Positions 28,772 through 39,719 of a stretch of 64,000 nucleotides of DNA are shown one piece after another. The stretch lies in NCBI GenBank assembly GCA_905221605.1, contig CAJNDS010000573.1:5001-69000 (forward strand). Direction: 5' to 3'. Positions within the stretch are counted from its first letter, which is position 1. Every line of letters starts with the position of its first letter. This DNA comes from Symbiodinium natans (taxonomy: Eukaryota > Sar > Dinophyceae > Suessiales > Symbiodiniaceae). A model generated the notes under the pieces. The model did no database searches. It saw only the letters and a list, made by a program, of their open reading frames with translations, and was not told the origin of the DNA. The position numbers and the translations under genes are program-made.

Positions 28772-29950
28772 GTCATGTTCATCTTTCCAATGGCCCGTTA
28801 TGCGTGCTACTGTGCTGTTCCCACATGGTCGTGTTCATTTTTCCAATGGCCCGTTAGGCGTGCTGCCTCGTGTTCATCTTTCAAGTGGCCCGTTATGCGT
28901 GCTACTGTGTTGTTCCCACATGGTCGTGTTCATTTTTGTTTCAAGTGGCCCGTTATGCGTGCTACTGTGCTGTTCCCACATGGCCGTGTTCATCTTTCAA
29001 GTGGCCCGTTATGCGTGCTACTGTGCTGTTCCCACATGGTCGTGTTCATTTTTCAAGTGGGGCCCGTTATGCGTGCCGTGCTTCTGTGCTGTTCCCACAT
29101 GGTCGCGTACGTTTTTGAAATGGCCCGCATGGTCGTGTTCATCTTTCAAGTGGCTCGTTATGCGTGCTACTGTGCTGTTGCCACATGGTCGTGTTCACTT
29201 TTCAAGCGGCATCTTCTTGCCGTCGGAAAACACAAAATTTTCAAGTGGCCCGTTATGTGTGCTAAAGTGCTGTTCCCACATGGTCGCGTTCATCTTTCAA
29301 GTGGCCCGTTTTGCGTGCTGCTGTGCTGTTCCCGCATGGTCGTGTTCTGAGGGGGCAGTGAAGAGCCCGTTATCACTCGTGCTTCGGGCACCCAGGTGGG
29401 AGTGAAGGGCCCGGAGGGTTTGAGGGGCCAGTGAAAAGCCTCTAATCCCTCATGCTTCGGGGGGGGGTCATGTTCATCTTTCCAATGGCCCGTTATGCGT
29501 GCTAGGGTGCTGTTCCCACATGGTCGTGTTCATCCTTCAAATGGCCCGTTATGCGTGCTACTGTGCTGTTCCCACATGGTCGTGTTCATTTTTCAAGTGG
29601 GGCCCGTTATGCGTGCCGTGCTACTGTGGTGTTCCCACATGGTCGTGTACGTCTTTGAAGTGGCCCGCATGGTCGTGTTCATCTTTCAAGTGGCCCGTTA
29701 TCCGTGCTACTGTGCTGTTCCCACATGGTCGTGTTCACTTTTCAAACGGCATCTTCTTGCAGTCGGAAAACCAAAAATGTTTCAAGTGGCCCGTTATGTG
29801 TGCTAAAGTGCTGTTCCCACATGGTCGCGTTCATCCTTCAAGTGGCCCGTTATGCTTTCAAGCGGCCCGTTATGCGTTCTTCTGTGCTGTTCCCACATGG
29901 TCGTGTTCATTTTTCAAGCGGCCCGTTCTGCGTGCTGCCTCTCATCCCTC
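28772..29950. repeat. 56-bp satellite, continuation
   Basis: Same units and superunits as 25508-27746, resuming after the LINE insertion; spacer copies at about 29345-29470. The last units decay near 29940. Confidence 0.95.
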
Positions 29951-30239
29951 GTAGGAAAAACTATAACAAACTATGAATAACTAGCAGAAGCGCTGAACAG
30001 CCATGAATTTCTAAGAAAAACTATAAACAGTCTGAATAATTCCTGCCACCTGTTCTTGCATCAAAGTCTGAAGGGAGGAGGGCCTGGAGTTCAGATGCCA
30101 TCGACAAAGCATACAATTCCAGTCGAATATTGTGGATGTATATTGATATCGCACACCGAAATATCAAGGAATCGAGTGAGATGCTCAACTCGAGGAATCT
30201 GCAGCCTGTAGTTTAGACGAGTACGTAACGCTAAACCTT

Positions 30240-30600
30240 AAGCCCCTTGGGAGCTTCTCGGGCTCGATTTCCGGATTTCTGGGAATTGCTCGGGCTCGTT
30301 TTCCGGATTTCTGGGAAGAGCTCGGGCTGTTTTTCCGGATATCTGGGCATTTCCCGGGCTCGACTTCTGGATTGCCTGTGGAGGATAGCAAAAACCTAGA
30401 AGAAGCTAGAAATCACTACAAAAAGCTAGCGGCAGGCAATGTCCTTTTGGGGTGGCATGTTAGCCAGATCATCGGCAATTCAACCAAAAAGACGAACTCG
30501 GGAAATATCCAGAATTTCCAAGAATCCTAGGTTTTCATTAAAGGAGAGACATATCCAGATTTTCCCAGAATCAAAGTTTTCAGTAAAGGAGTCATGAGAT
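30240..30600. repeat. Two short tandem repeats
   Basis: 30245-30370: ~33-bp unit around GGGCTCGTTTTCCGGATTTC, four copies. 30500-30595: two copies of a ~50-bp unit with CATATCCAGATTTTCCCAGA and TTTTCAGTAAAGGAG. Confidence 0.75.
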
Positions 30601-30719
30601 TCCCGTGCTTGCAGGTTCTGCAGACCTACGCGCCGCACGGCCCTCAGGGCTTGGTGGGTAAGCTCTCTTCCTGAAGTCTTGCATGTTTGGTTGTATTTCA
30701 GGCTTGGCATGGCTTGGCC

Positions 30720-31590
30720 CTAAACCCCCTCAAACCCCCTGAAACCAAAAATCAGAAATCCGAAAAGAAGCAGACCCCACCTTCATAACCCCAAAAGTAT
30801 GTTCACTGCCATGACTAGGCTGCCCAAGCCAAAGCGCGCGAGGAAGCAGAGGAGAAGCGCCAGCAGTCATCGACTCATGGATGTTGTCCTTAAACCGTAA
30901 ACTCTACACCCTAAGTCCTAAACCCCTAAAACCCTAAGCCCTAAACCCTCAACCCTTGTGAAACTCACCCTGTGTAGACATCCTTTCTTCGTGTAGCCGA
31001 GGTCACATCTCCTAGTGTCAACATACTTCTTTGTGTATTCCTCTAGAACCCCGTTAATACTAGGGTTTAGGGTTTGGGGTTTGGGGTTTAGGGTTTAGGG
31101 TTTAGGGTCAGGGGCTTAGGGAACTTCAGGGTTCTTTTTACAGCATGTCTCTCCGAAGGCACCTTGCGACTCAAAGCAGAAAAGGCTTTGTAGCAGGACC
31201 GCAGAATCGCAAAAGCCCAGTCTCAAAAACCCGAAGCCGTAAACCCTAAACCCTAAAGCCTCAACCCTAAACCCTAAACCCTAAAACTCTGACGGGCATA
31301 CCGCAAGCGACGAGACATAGAGAACTACTTAAGCTTTACACCTCAAGTGCGGGTGGCAGGCCAGAGAAGTCCTGAGCCCTAGGCCCTAAACCCTGAACCT
31401 TGAACCTTGAACCCTAAACCCTAAACCCTAAACCCTAAACCCTAAACCCTAAACCCTAAACCCTAAACCCTAGACCCTAAACCCTTAACCCTTAACCCTT
31501 AACCCTTAAACCCTAAACCCTAGACCCTAAACCCTAGACCCTAAACCCTAAACCCTTAACCCTTAAACCCTTAAACCCTGAATCCAGGAG
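30720..31590. repeat. Telomere-like arrays
   Basis: TTTAGGG at 31065-31115; CCCTAAA with CCCTTAA variants at 31225-31290 and 31395-31580, the last about 180 bp long. 31592-31665 is a GC-rich exon-like piece (EAQIQGQQAVPEAGAQAPFW). Confidence 0.85.
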
Positions 31591-31939
31591 GCCCAGATCC
31601 AAGGGCAACAAGCGGTGCCAGAAGCTGGGGCTCAAGCACCTTTCTGGGCTCCAGGGCTCCAGGGCTTAGGGTTTGGGGTGTTCAGGGTGTAAGCCCGAGC
31701 CCCTAAACCCTAAACCCTAAACCCTAAACCCCAAACCCTAAACCCTAAACACTTTCTTCGGGTTGAGTTTTGTGGGTTGGGATCCTGGGCTGAGTCTGAG
31801 GGTTCAGGGTTCAGAAGGGGCTCGGGGATTTCGCGCCGGGGCCAAAGCGGAGTTGTTGGGTTATGGCTCGATGATAGAGGCCAAGACCCCAAAGCCTAAA
31901 GCCCAAATCCCACAGGCTAAGCCAAGAACACCCCAAACC

Positions 31940-32086
31940 CTGAACCCCAATACTTAATCACGAGCCTTCCGCCAATACTAAATTACGAGCCGAGGAGGTA
32001 AATAATTTAAATAATGGACCCCCCATTTAAATAATTTAAATGCCCCAGGTATTTAAATTTTTAATTCGGGCCGGGGCATTTAAATT
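31940..32086. other. AT-rich palindromic stretch
   Basis: Repeated ATTTAAAT and AATAATTTAAATAATGG motifs; no gene. Confidence 0.6.
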
Positions 32087-32474
32087 GCCCGAAGAAATGC
32101 GAGTATTGTCCTTTCTGAAGGCGCCTAATAGTAGATATGCTATACCCGAAGCCCTAAACCGCTAGACTACAAAGTGCCGCAGAGGATAAGCCCCGAACCC
32201 TAGGACGGTGGGACTTCTCGGGTTTTGTGTCTAAGGGTAGTTTCATGGGCTTTTATATGGTCCCCTACCTCCATTAAAGGGTTCTGAAGTACGGCCTTGG
32301 GTTGTATAGGGTATATGAGGGGTATATACGGGGGCCCTGTTGAAGGGCCCATACTAAGGGACCATGAAACTACCCTAAGATTTGGGTTTTGGGGTTTGGG
32401 CTTAGGGATTCGAGTCCGAGTGTCTCGAGTTTATGGTGTAGGGCTTAGAGTTCGGAGTTCCGGGGCTTTGAAAG
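32087..32474. repeat. Dispersed ~386-bp repeat, copy 3
   Basis: Nearly identical to 14131-14516. The internal inverted pair is better preserved here: AAGGGTAGTTTCATGG against CCATGAAACTACCCTAAG. Confidence 0.9.
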
Positions 32475-32514
32475 ACACGATTCGAAGCATTTACCCGGTG
32501 CAGGTTTCGTCATA

Positions 32515-33029
32515 CGGTTTAGGGTCTAGGGTTTGAGGAGAGGGAACTCGTCCAGCGCTGTACCCTAAATCATCAAGCTTCCGGGTTTCGGGTTTAGGGT
32601 ATAGTTATAACATGCTTATGTTTAGAAATTTCGGGTTTAGGGTTTAGGGTTTAGGGCATAGTTGTAACAGGTTTAGGGTTTAGGGTTTCGGGCTTCCCCA
32701 AACCCTAAACCCTAAACCCTGAACCCTAAACCCTAAACCGGCAGGTGGTTGCAGGGGGCCGCCAAATCTGTCTCCGGCTGAGCCTGGAGTTTCCCGAGAC
32801 TTCAATCCCTGGGGACCCCGAAAACGGTTTTAGGGTTTAGGGTTTAGGTTTAGGGTTTAGGGTTTAGGATATATCTTCATAGGGGTTAGTTATAGTACTA
32901 TCCACATACCGTAATAGGGACATAGCAGCAAAGGGTATAAGTACCACCCCCAACCCAAATGGAACCCTGGGTTTATGGCTCACATACCTTGATAGGGATT
33001 ATAGCAGTATTCCTATATCTTAGTAGGGA

Positions 33030-33076
<47 letters not shown>

Positions 33077-33390
33077 TGGAGTATAAGACCCTGGTTCATA
33101 TACCTTAGCAGGGGTGATAGTAGTATAGGGTGCATGACTGCAGTTTTTGAGGGTTCGTTTGGTCCGCAAGGAGAGCCCCGGAATCCGGAAGACTCACTGA
33201 ACCAGGGGACATCGGGGTTTAGGGTTTAGGGCCATTTCGGGTTTAGGGTTTAGGGTTTAGAGTTTAGGGTTTAGGGGGCGTTAGGGCTGAGGGGAGGGGG
33301 ATCCTTTGTCACCGGAGGGATGTGTCGGGTCTCTTTCTTCGGCTTTGCGACTTTGAGTTTTTGCTGCACCATCCTTGAAGACGAATTGGA
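32515..33390. repeat. Telomere-like DNA and (AGT)n microsatellite
   Basis: TTTAGGG blocks at 32590-32680, 32700-32745 (CCCTAAA), 32830-32870 and 33215-33280. An (AGT)n run of about 15 units lies at 33029-33076. No gene seen. Confidence 0.8.
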
Positions 33391-33399
33391 CCCTAAACA

Positions 33400-35180
33400 T
33401 GTCTATCGTCTCCAGATACCTCAACTGGGATTCTCGGAACCCTAGGCCCTAAAGCGCGTACTCTGGCGTAGATATGTACCCCAAGGATTCTGCTCAACTT
33501 CTTGGCAGGGGTACTTTCATGGCCACTGTAATAATGCCTCTTGCTGGACAAAAGAAGTTCCGAAGCATTTTGACCCTTGGGCCCTTGGGGTGTACAGGGT
33601 ATCAAGCCTACACTAAGGGCTCTTGTAACTACCCTGTAGGGTTTTTTATCATTTTTTTTTAAAACCCGGTACGAAGCAAGCCCCGGCAAGCCCCCCCCCC
33701 CCCCCTCCTCGAGTTGTACACGTGCTCAAAACAGCGCCGTTATTGTTATCCGACTCTTGCCCCTGAAGTTTATACCCTGTGTGGGTGAGCATGTTAGCTC
33801 CCAATTGTGACCCTGATCCCAGCAATCTAGAAAAAACAATTGCAAGCACCAGGACCAGGAGTCCCATGTTTGTGCAATCTCTTGTTTCATCCCCCTAAAC
33901 CCTAAACCCTAACCCTAAACCCTAAACCCTAAACCCTAAACCCTAAACCCTAAGATTCCCGGCCTTTTGGTGAGAAACCGGTCCTCCGACAGCGCTTCTA
34001 CTGAAACTTTCTCTTATCCATAAGCCCTTACCCTGAGCCCTTGGCCTATCCGTACACACCCGCAACATCCCGTTAAACAAAACCAAGAGCCCCAAGCCCT
34101 GAAGCCCTGTACCCTGAGCCCTAAACCCTAAACCTTAAACCCTGAACCCGAATGGGACCGTGGGCTGCTGAGGGAAGAGTGAGCCTTACCTTGTGCCGTT
34201 GCGCCTGAGAAAGAAGGGGAAGCACATCCCCACCCTCTTAGGTGGCGCTACTCTGCGTGCCCCAAACTCTGAACCCAATGAGGCGATGATGTGATAACCC
34301 CTAAACACTAAACCTAAACCCTAAACTCTAAACCTTTAACCCTTAGCCCTCAACCCTAGACCCTAAACCAGTCTGCTCTTCGAGGCTACGCGACATGTAT
34401 TCCGTGGCACATCGATTCGCAAAGTTGTCGGCTGCTCAGGCAACGCGCTCTCCTGGCAGATAAAAAGTTTGGGGGTGTGGGGTCGGTTTAGAGTAAGTTT
34501 GGAGTTTGGGGGGGGGGGGGGGGGGGGGGGGGGGGTGGGGGCGGTTTGGGGGTTGGGGGGTGGGGTTTTGGTGATTTTGTGGGGTTTGGGGAGTTTGGTA
34601 GGGTTTGGGTTCTGGGTTTGCAGGATTTTTTGGGCCTGATGGCGTCCGACTCCAAAGCCATTGTCCAAGTTTTCCTGACATTTAGGAGATTCACATCCTT
34701 CATGGCTTTATACGTTTTCTTTTAAACTTGATGGCTTAGGGTTTAGAAGGGTCAAGGGTTGAATATGTTTTTTTCAGTGCAACATTTTTTGGCTTTGCGG
34801 TTCGGCTGTCAGCTGATCACTGGCGCCACATGGGCGTTTTGCCACAAGCTCCTAAACCCTAAACCTTAAACCCTGAACCCTAGACCCTAAACCCTAAACA
34901 TTCCTCCGCTTCGGGCGTGTTGCCGAACCCTGCACCTGACAGCAGAGATGATGCCTTCCCTGGTTCCCATTTCGGGTCTACCCAGGCCAGTTGGGATTTT
35001 CTCCTTAATTATACTAACAGTCCTTAATATTGATTATGGTAACCTCCCCCCCCCCCCCCTACTATGATCCCTATTGAGGACTCTTAGTATAAGGTGGAAC
35101 ATCCCAGCAGACCAGCCTTCCTCGAGAGGACCAGAGGAACCTTCGAGCTGGGGTCACATACCCTCCACTAAACCCGAAAC
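33400..35180. repeat. Telomere-like fragments and poly-G, no gene
   Basis: CCCTAAA arrays at 33893-33955, 34100-34150 and 34853-34900, and a G-rich tract at 34507-34560 that creates false Pro-rich minus frames. Confidence 0.6.
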
Positions 35181-35189
35181 CCTTTCAGG

Positions 35190-35274
35190 GTTCATTTCGT
35201 CTCCATGCTTGCCCCCACAAAAGCAGGAAGAATCGACATGCACACCCAGCAGCCCGCATCCCAAGCGACATTGA
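35190..35274 (+). other. Exon-like fragment
   Basis: Acceptor CCCTTTCAG, then frame VHFVSMLAPTKAGRIDMHTQ, QPASQATLK up to AAG|GTTTAG. Possibly a real exon; isolated. Confidence 0.3.
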
Positions 35275-35566
35275 AGGTTTAGGAGGGTCGGGGGCGACAG
35301 GGTGTAGGGTTTAGGGTTGAGGGTTTAGGGTTTAGGGGTCCAGGGTTTAGGGCTTCGGCTGTAAGGGTTTCAAGGGTTTCAAGGGTTTCGGGGGCACCCT
35401 TGCCGCTTTCGAAAAGTGCCCTTTCTGCAGACCCAGGTGGCGTACCTACTTACCGGCTCAAAACCCAACTTTTCAACTTTTGGGCTTCTTACAAGTTAGT
35501 TTATTCTGAAAGTTTCCTTGGTTTTGGGCCAGTAAGCCTAAGAGCCGAATGTCAGAAACAGAGTAG

Positions 35567-35659
35567 CTCTTTGGAGGTTCATGGGTAGTTCTAAGTGGGG
35601 TGCTTTTCTTGCCCTACTTTTCACTCTCCATGGTTCATGGGCCATGAACCTTCAAGTAG
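35567..35659. mobile_element. CTACTTGGAGG-type MITE, short copy
   Basis: Left TTTGGAGGTTCATGGGTAG and right CCATGAACCTTCAAGTAG are inverted; ~93 bp. Downstream, 35660-35852 is an open frame (ending PFLDEEVPL) that may be a terminal exon. Confidence 0.6.
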
Positions 35660-36225
35660 CCAAGGCGACACAAAGAGCTGTCACGTTGCGGCTCAGACTT
35701 CTTTGATCCACGCCAGGCAGGCCAGTTCGGCCCGGGATTCGTGTCTACAAGCCGTGCCCAGCATGTTCAGTCAACTGATGTTAAAGGCACACCGCCCCTT
35801 GATAGCCCAGCGGTATGCTCTTCCCTTTTTGGATGAGGAGGTTCCTTTATGAATGAACATGATGTGACCGCTCTTTGACATTTGTGGTACCCTTGTCACA
35901 ACATGGCGACTGGGCTACCCAGACCCTCAGTAGGTTGCGGACCGAGTGTCTTATTGCCCCCTCTAGATCAGTGTTAGGGATCCTTTTTACCTTTTGGGTT
36001 ATGGGCTTTCTTACATGTAGACAAAAAGGATCCTTTCTTCTTCCTAGGGGAACAGGGATTAAGTCCTGGTAAAGAGGTTGGACCAACCCTAGATCTTCAG
36101 TTGCCCCGGCGGTGGCTTCTCAGGGGCCTCTAGAAACTGGTATGTATTGGTGAGTGTATAGCATGGGGTCCTTTTTGGGAAAAGTGGTAGTAAAACCCTT
36201 GCTTCGCGTAGGGTTTGGGTTTAGG

Positions 36226-36230
36226 TCTCT

Positions 36231-36270
<40 letters not shown>
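36226..36270. repeat. Poly-G tract
   Basis: About 40 consecutive G residues; assembly length is unreliable. Confidence 0.8.
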
Positions 36271-36605
36271 GATGTCCTGTAATTATGCACTATGGACCAT
36301 AATTTGGAAAAAAATCACCATATGGGGGTTTACGAAAATTGGGGACCCCAATATAGACCCCCAAACAGTACGATCCCATCAGAATAAGGACCCCAATAAG
36401 GTACCCCTAATATCGTGAACCCCCCAAATAGGCCACTTCCCTGTAGCAGCCTAACCCTAAACCGCCTAAACCCTAGACCCTAAACCCTGAACATATATGG
36501 ACCTCTTAGAGGTTAGAGATGCTGTGCCCGGACTTGGCAGGCGCACCTGGGCGCAGAAGGCTCCGAGGCGCTACCCTAAACCCTAAACCCTAAACCCTAA
36601 ACCCT

Positions 36606-36814
36606 TGAAAATCCCCTGCCATTAGGGACCGGGGTGAGCTTCGTGAGGTTAGGATGCTAGAGTGAGTGCGCTTGTTTGCTTGTATAGATGGGCAATCACT
36701 CGTGTTTAGAGCATTACAACAACTCCGTACTGACAGGCGCCTTGGGCTCAGACCGAAAAGTGGAGCTGCGTAGTTTGTCGCTGTGACTCCGGCCCCAGTA
36801 CCCCGCTTCTGAAA
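36606..36814 (+). repeat. 5' LTR
   Basis: Begins TGAAAATCCCC and ends about CTTCTGAAAC. Aligns nearly end to end with 51476-51682. No CA terminus is seen, so the exact 3' boundary is uncertain by a few bases. Confidence 0.85.
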
Positions 36815-36830
36815 CTGGTAGCGGGACCCC
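36815..36830 (+). promoter_or_regulatory. Putative primer-binding site
   Basis: TGGTAGCGGGACC directly after the 5' LTR resembles the copia primer-binding site (complement of initiator tRNA-Met 3' end), imperfectly. Confidence 0.5.
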
Positions 36831-36973
36831 ATACTTTCTTTGGACACCCCAGCGGAGACTAAGTCGGGGAGCTACTCTACATCTACAGTGGCCCTGCCGC
36901 GTCCTTCCATGATTGGGAGTTCCGTACACGTGCTAGGATCTCCCAGCACAAGGAGAAGCAGCGCCGCGAGGTC

Positions 36974-38620
36974 TTGAAGGACCTTCGCGCCAGCCACCAG
37001 CTTAGTCAGTCTGCATCCCCACGAAAGTGGGTAGGAGGTGGTTTAAGGTCGCCGGACCGTCACACAGGTGACGAGAGCAGTGGAATGGCGGCAAGCCCTT
37101 CAAGCGCTTCAGGTCGACGACGGAGTCGCCGTGAAGGGGCTCAGTCGACGTCGTCGCAAGACGGTGGCGAAGATGAACAACAGCCACAATACCCCGACGG
37201 GGAAGAAGACGAGGAAGGCCTGCGAGGCGATGCTTTCCTTGTCGCACGAGACGTAGGTCTCGAGAGACTGACGCAGCAGGATGGCATTGATCTCCTCATC
37301 CAGAAGGTCAAGGAGCACACATTTCCCCTACAAGGGGAGGAGGCGTCCGAGTTGTTCAGGCAAGGACAGTTGTTGACAGGACCATTGTCCAAGCAGCCAG
37401 GTGAGCCCATGCTATCTTACATATCCCGCCGAAAGCGCTGGTGGACCACACTAAGTGAGTTGGACCCGGAAGTGAGGCTGTCCGAAGCCACGCGTGCAAA
37501 TCTGCTCGTGGAGCTGTCTGGACTGTCGCGCCAAGAGCAACTCATGGTGCGTACTGCAGCACAGACAGAGACCGTGGACGAATACGCACGCGTGTTGATC
37601 AGGCATCACAGTGTTGTGCATATGCGCGAACGCTTGCTTGTTGACAAGGACAAGTCAACCACAAGGACTTGGTCCAAGCCTGAGTGGGACAATGCCAAAT
37701 TCCAGCAGAGACCTCGCTATGGGTACATGACTCAAGGTTTTGCGGAAGCTGAAGAGTATGGATTCCAGGAGCCAGAGGGTCAGGCCTACATGGCCGAGGA
37801 GCGTGAGGTCGAAGGTGACGAAGGCGAATGGGTTGATGACAGTGTACTCGCCTTGGCTCTGAGCGCATACACAGCTATGCAGACAGAGCTTGGAGGCGAA
37901 CCAGGCGAAGAGCATGCCGAAGCCTTGCAGTTGGCTTATGCAGCCCAAACCACACTTGCCAATGTGAAAGGTGGTAAGGGCAAGGGTTCAGGTAAGACCG
38001 GTGGTAAGAAGGGTGGTAAGGTTCCCCCATCTAACCTCTCCATCGCCGACAGAAAGGCCAAACTCGCCGAGTTGAAGGCTCGCAGCCGTTGCTTGCGCTG
38101 TGGCGCAATCGGCCATTGGGTCGGTGATGCTGAATGCCGGTTTACGGGTAGTCCTGCAGGTTCTAAGAGTGGCTTTGGTAAGGGTGGTCCAGGCACAGAG
38201 AAAGGTGCCACGCCCGGGAAATCCGGAGCTACACCTTCCTCGCAAGCCTACCTTGCAGCCCTGAGCGACTCAGATGATGAGGTCCCATCTGTTCACCTCA
38301 CCAACACATCAGCAGATCTGGAAGGGTGTCCCGCTGAAAGGAGTGGAGGAGCCCCTGTGCACTCCCGTGCTCACAGATCAGGTGCCACCGCCGCCATGCG
38401 TGACAGCCCGCCCCCAGGGTCAGATACTCTGTTTACTTTCGGACATCACAATGAGAGTGTGTTGCATGCCTACCCTGGGTATGTCCTTTGGGGTCAAACA
38501 CAGAAGTGCCCGTCCAAGTGTTTGGGTGATTTCTTGAACTGGGTGCATGAGTACTATGTGGTAGAGGATTCGGATCCCATAGAGGTAGGCAGGAGAGAAA
38601 ACATCCCCTCAGTACGATGA
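36974..38620 (+). CDS. copia gag-like protein
   Basis: 548 codons, intact. The N-terminus is basic and acidic low complexity, the middle (residues about 90-230) is a helical capsid-like region (LISRRKRWW-type region: YISRRKRWWTTLSELDPEV), and the C-terminal part has Gly/Lys-rich linkers and a zinc knuckle CLRCGAIGHWVGDAEC near residue 375, a CCHC variant with six residues before the last Cys. It would package the element's RNA. The stop overlaps the start of the next frame (ATGATG at 38617), suggesting translational coupling or a lost frame connection. Confidence 0.8.
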   Translation: MKDLRASHQLSQSASPRKWVGGGLRSPDRHTGDESSGMAASPSSASGRRRSRREGAQSTSSQDGGEDEQQPQYPDGEEDEEGLRGDAFLVARDVGLERLTQQDGIDLLIQKVKEHTFPLQGEEASELFRQGQLLTGPLSKQPGEPMLSYISRRKRWWTTLSELDPEVRLSEATRANLLVELSGLSRQEQLMVRTAAQTETVDEYARVLIRHHSVVHMRERLLVDKDKSTTRTWSKPEWDNAKFQQRPRYGYMTQGFAEAEEYGFQEPEGQAYMAEEREVEGDEGEWVDDSVLALALSAYTAMQTELGGEPGEEHAEALQLAYAAQTTLANVKGGKGKGSGKTGGKKGGKVPPSNLSIADRKAKLAELKARSRCLRCGAIGHWVGDAECRFTGSPAGSKSGFGKGGPGTEKGATPGKSGATPSSQAYLAALSDSDDEVPSVHLTNTSADLEGCPAERSGGAPVHSRAHRSGATAAMRDSPPPGSDTLFTFGHHNESVLHAYPGYVLWGQTQKCPSKCLGDFLNWVHEYYVVEDSDPIEVGRRENIPSVR

Positions 38621-39204
38621 TGCCCCCGACTCCCGTGCTTGATCCGATCGCCAGCAGTGAAGGTACCGCGTCATCCAGCGCAGGCTTCCGACCCAGGTGC
38701 AGGGGAGGTTGCAAGACCTTCAGCAAGTCAGGGAGCAACTCGTACATCGATATGCGCACTTGCAAAACCTGTGGTTCAGTCACCAAGACCCGCAAGGCGC
38801 AGACCTTGGCAACATGCACGCATGCCCAAGTAGACCGCTCAGGCTCTAGCAAAACAACCAGCCGTGTGAAGTGCAAGCTGTGTGGTATGACTCTTGATGA
38901 GCAGCCCCAGGAAGAGAGAAAGGCTAGAGATGCAGCCGAAGCACAGTTGCGAGAGTCTAATACCCTGGACTTCGACATGATGCGCTCTGTAGTGGGCAGA
39001 ACAGCAGATCTAGTTTCCGTAGAAGTAGTCGTGCCAGCCCTTGAACAGTTCAAGGAGACAGTTGAGGGCCACTTTGCGACCGAACCTACGATAACGAGGG
39101 AGATCTGTAGTTGGGAGGTCACATCGTCGACGAGAAGGCCCGGAACTGCGATGGTTGCCATAGCTGAGCCTCATCAGGGGTTACAGACACGAACCCCTGT
39201 TTGA
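38617..39204 (+). CDS. Cys-rich gag-pol linker domain
   Basis: 195 codons with paired cysteines CRGGC, CKTCG and VKCKLCGMTLDEQ, suggesting zinc binding, then a helical C-terminal part. Such a Cys-rich block between gag and protease is, as I recall, usual in dinoflagellate copia polyproteins. Overlaps the preceding stop by four bases and the next frame by four bases. Confidence 0.6.
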   Translation: MMPPTPVLDPIASSEGTASSSAGFRPRCRGGCKTFSKSGSNSYIDMRTCKTCGSVTKTRKAQTLATCTHAQVDRSGSSKTTSRVKCKLCGMTLDEQPQEERKARDAAEAQLRESNTLDFDMMRSVVGRTADLVSVEVVVPALEQFKETVEGHFATEPTITREICSWEVTSSTRRPGTAMVAIAEPHQGLQTRTPV

Positions 39205-39675
39205 GTAAGCTTCCTGTCGTTGACGTGCGTTCCTCTCAGCATGTTTTCGCGGTCCTGGATGAAGGGTGCAACTCTACAGTTCACGGTGAGGATTGGAGTC
39301 GCGAAAGCAAAGTACGCAAACTTCGGTTATTCGACCAGGTTCGCGCAGGAGACTTCCAAGACCTTCAAGGGATTGAGTGGTTCTACCACGACGAAGGGAA
39401 CCCGAACCTTTCCCTTCTCTCTCTTGCCCCTGGGTTTGGATGAGGGTACGGACATTTCCCCAAAGGAAAGGTTGTGTGGAGCACTTGATTCGCGCGAGAT
39501 ACCGGGTAGCGCCCCACTCTTGCTTTCACTCCACGCACAAGCTCAGTTGGGGATGGCCAAGGATCTGTATCACGATCACGGCACATGCAGCGTTCGGTTA
39601 CCCTCAGACCCAGAAAGGCCCTGGAGATCAAGCTCTACCGAGCCTCGGACTCAGGTCTGCTATGCATTAACCTAA
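39201..39675 (+). pseudogene. Retroviral-type aspartic protease, frameshifted
   Basis: FAVLDEGCNSTVHGEDW contains the active-site region (DEG in place of the usual D-S/T-G). The frame shifts near 39300 to continue FKGLSGSTTTKGTRTFPFSL and APLLLSLHAQAQLGMAKDLY, and shifts again near 39600 to SDSGLLCINLTEGL. At least two frame breaks, so no functional protease is expected. Confidence 0.65.
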
Positions 39676-39719
39676 CCGAGGGACTCTTACAGGGGAGACA
39701 ACCTCGCCTTGTACGTGGT

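Noticed and set aside
35806-35860. TAGCCCAGCGGTA, tRNA A-box-like
   Set aside because: No matching B box, anticodon arm or acceptor pairing; it lies within an open frame ending PFLDEEVPL.
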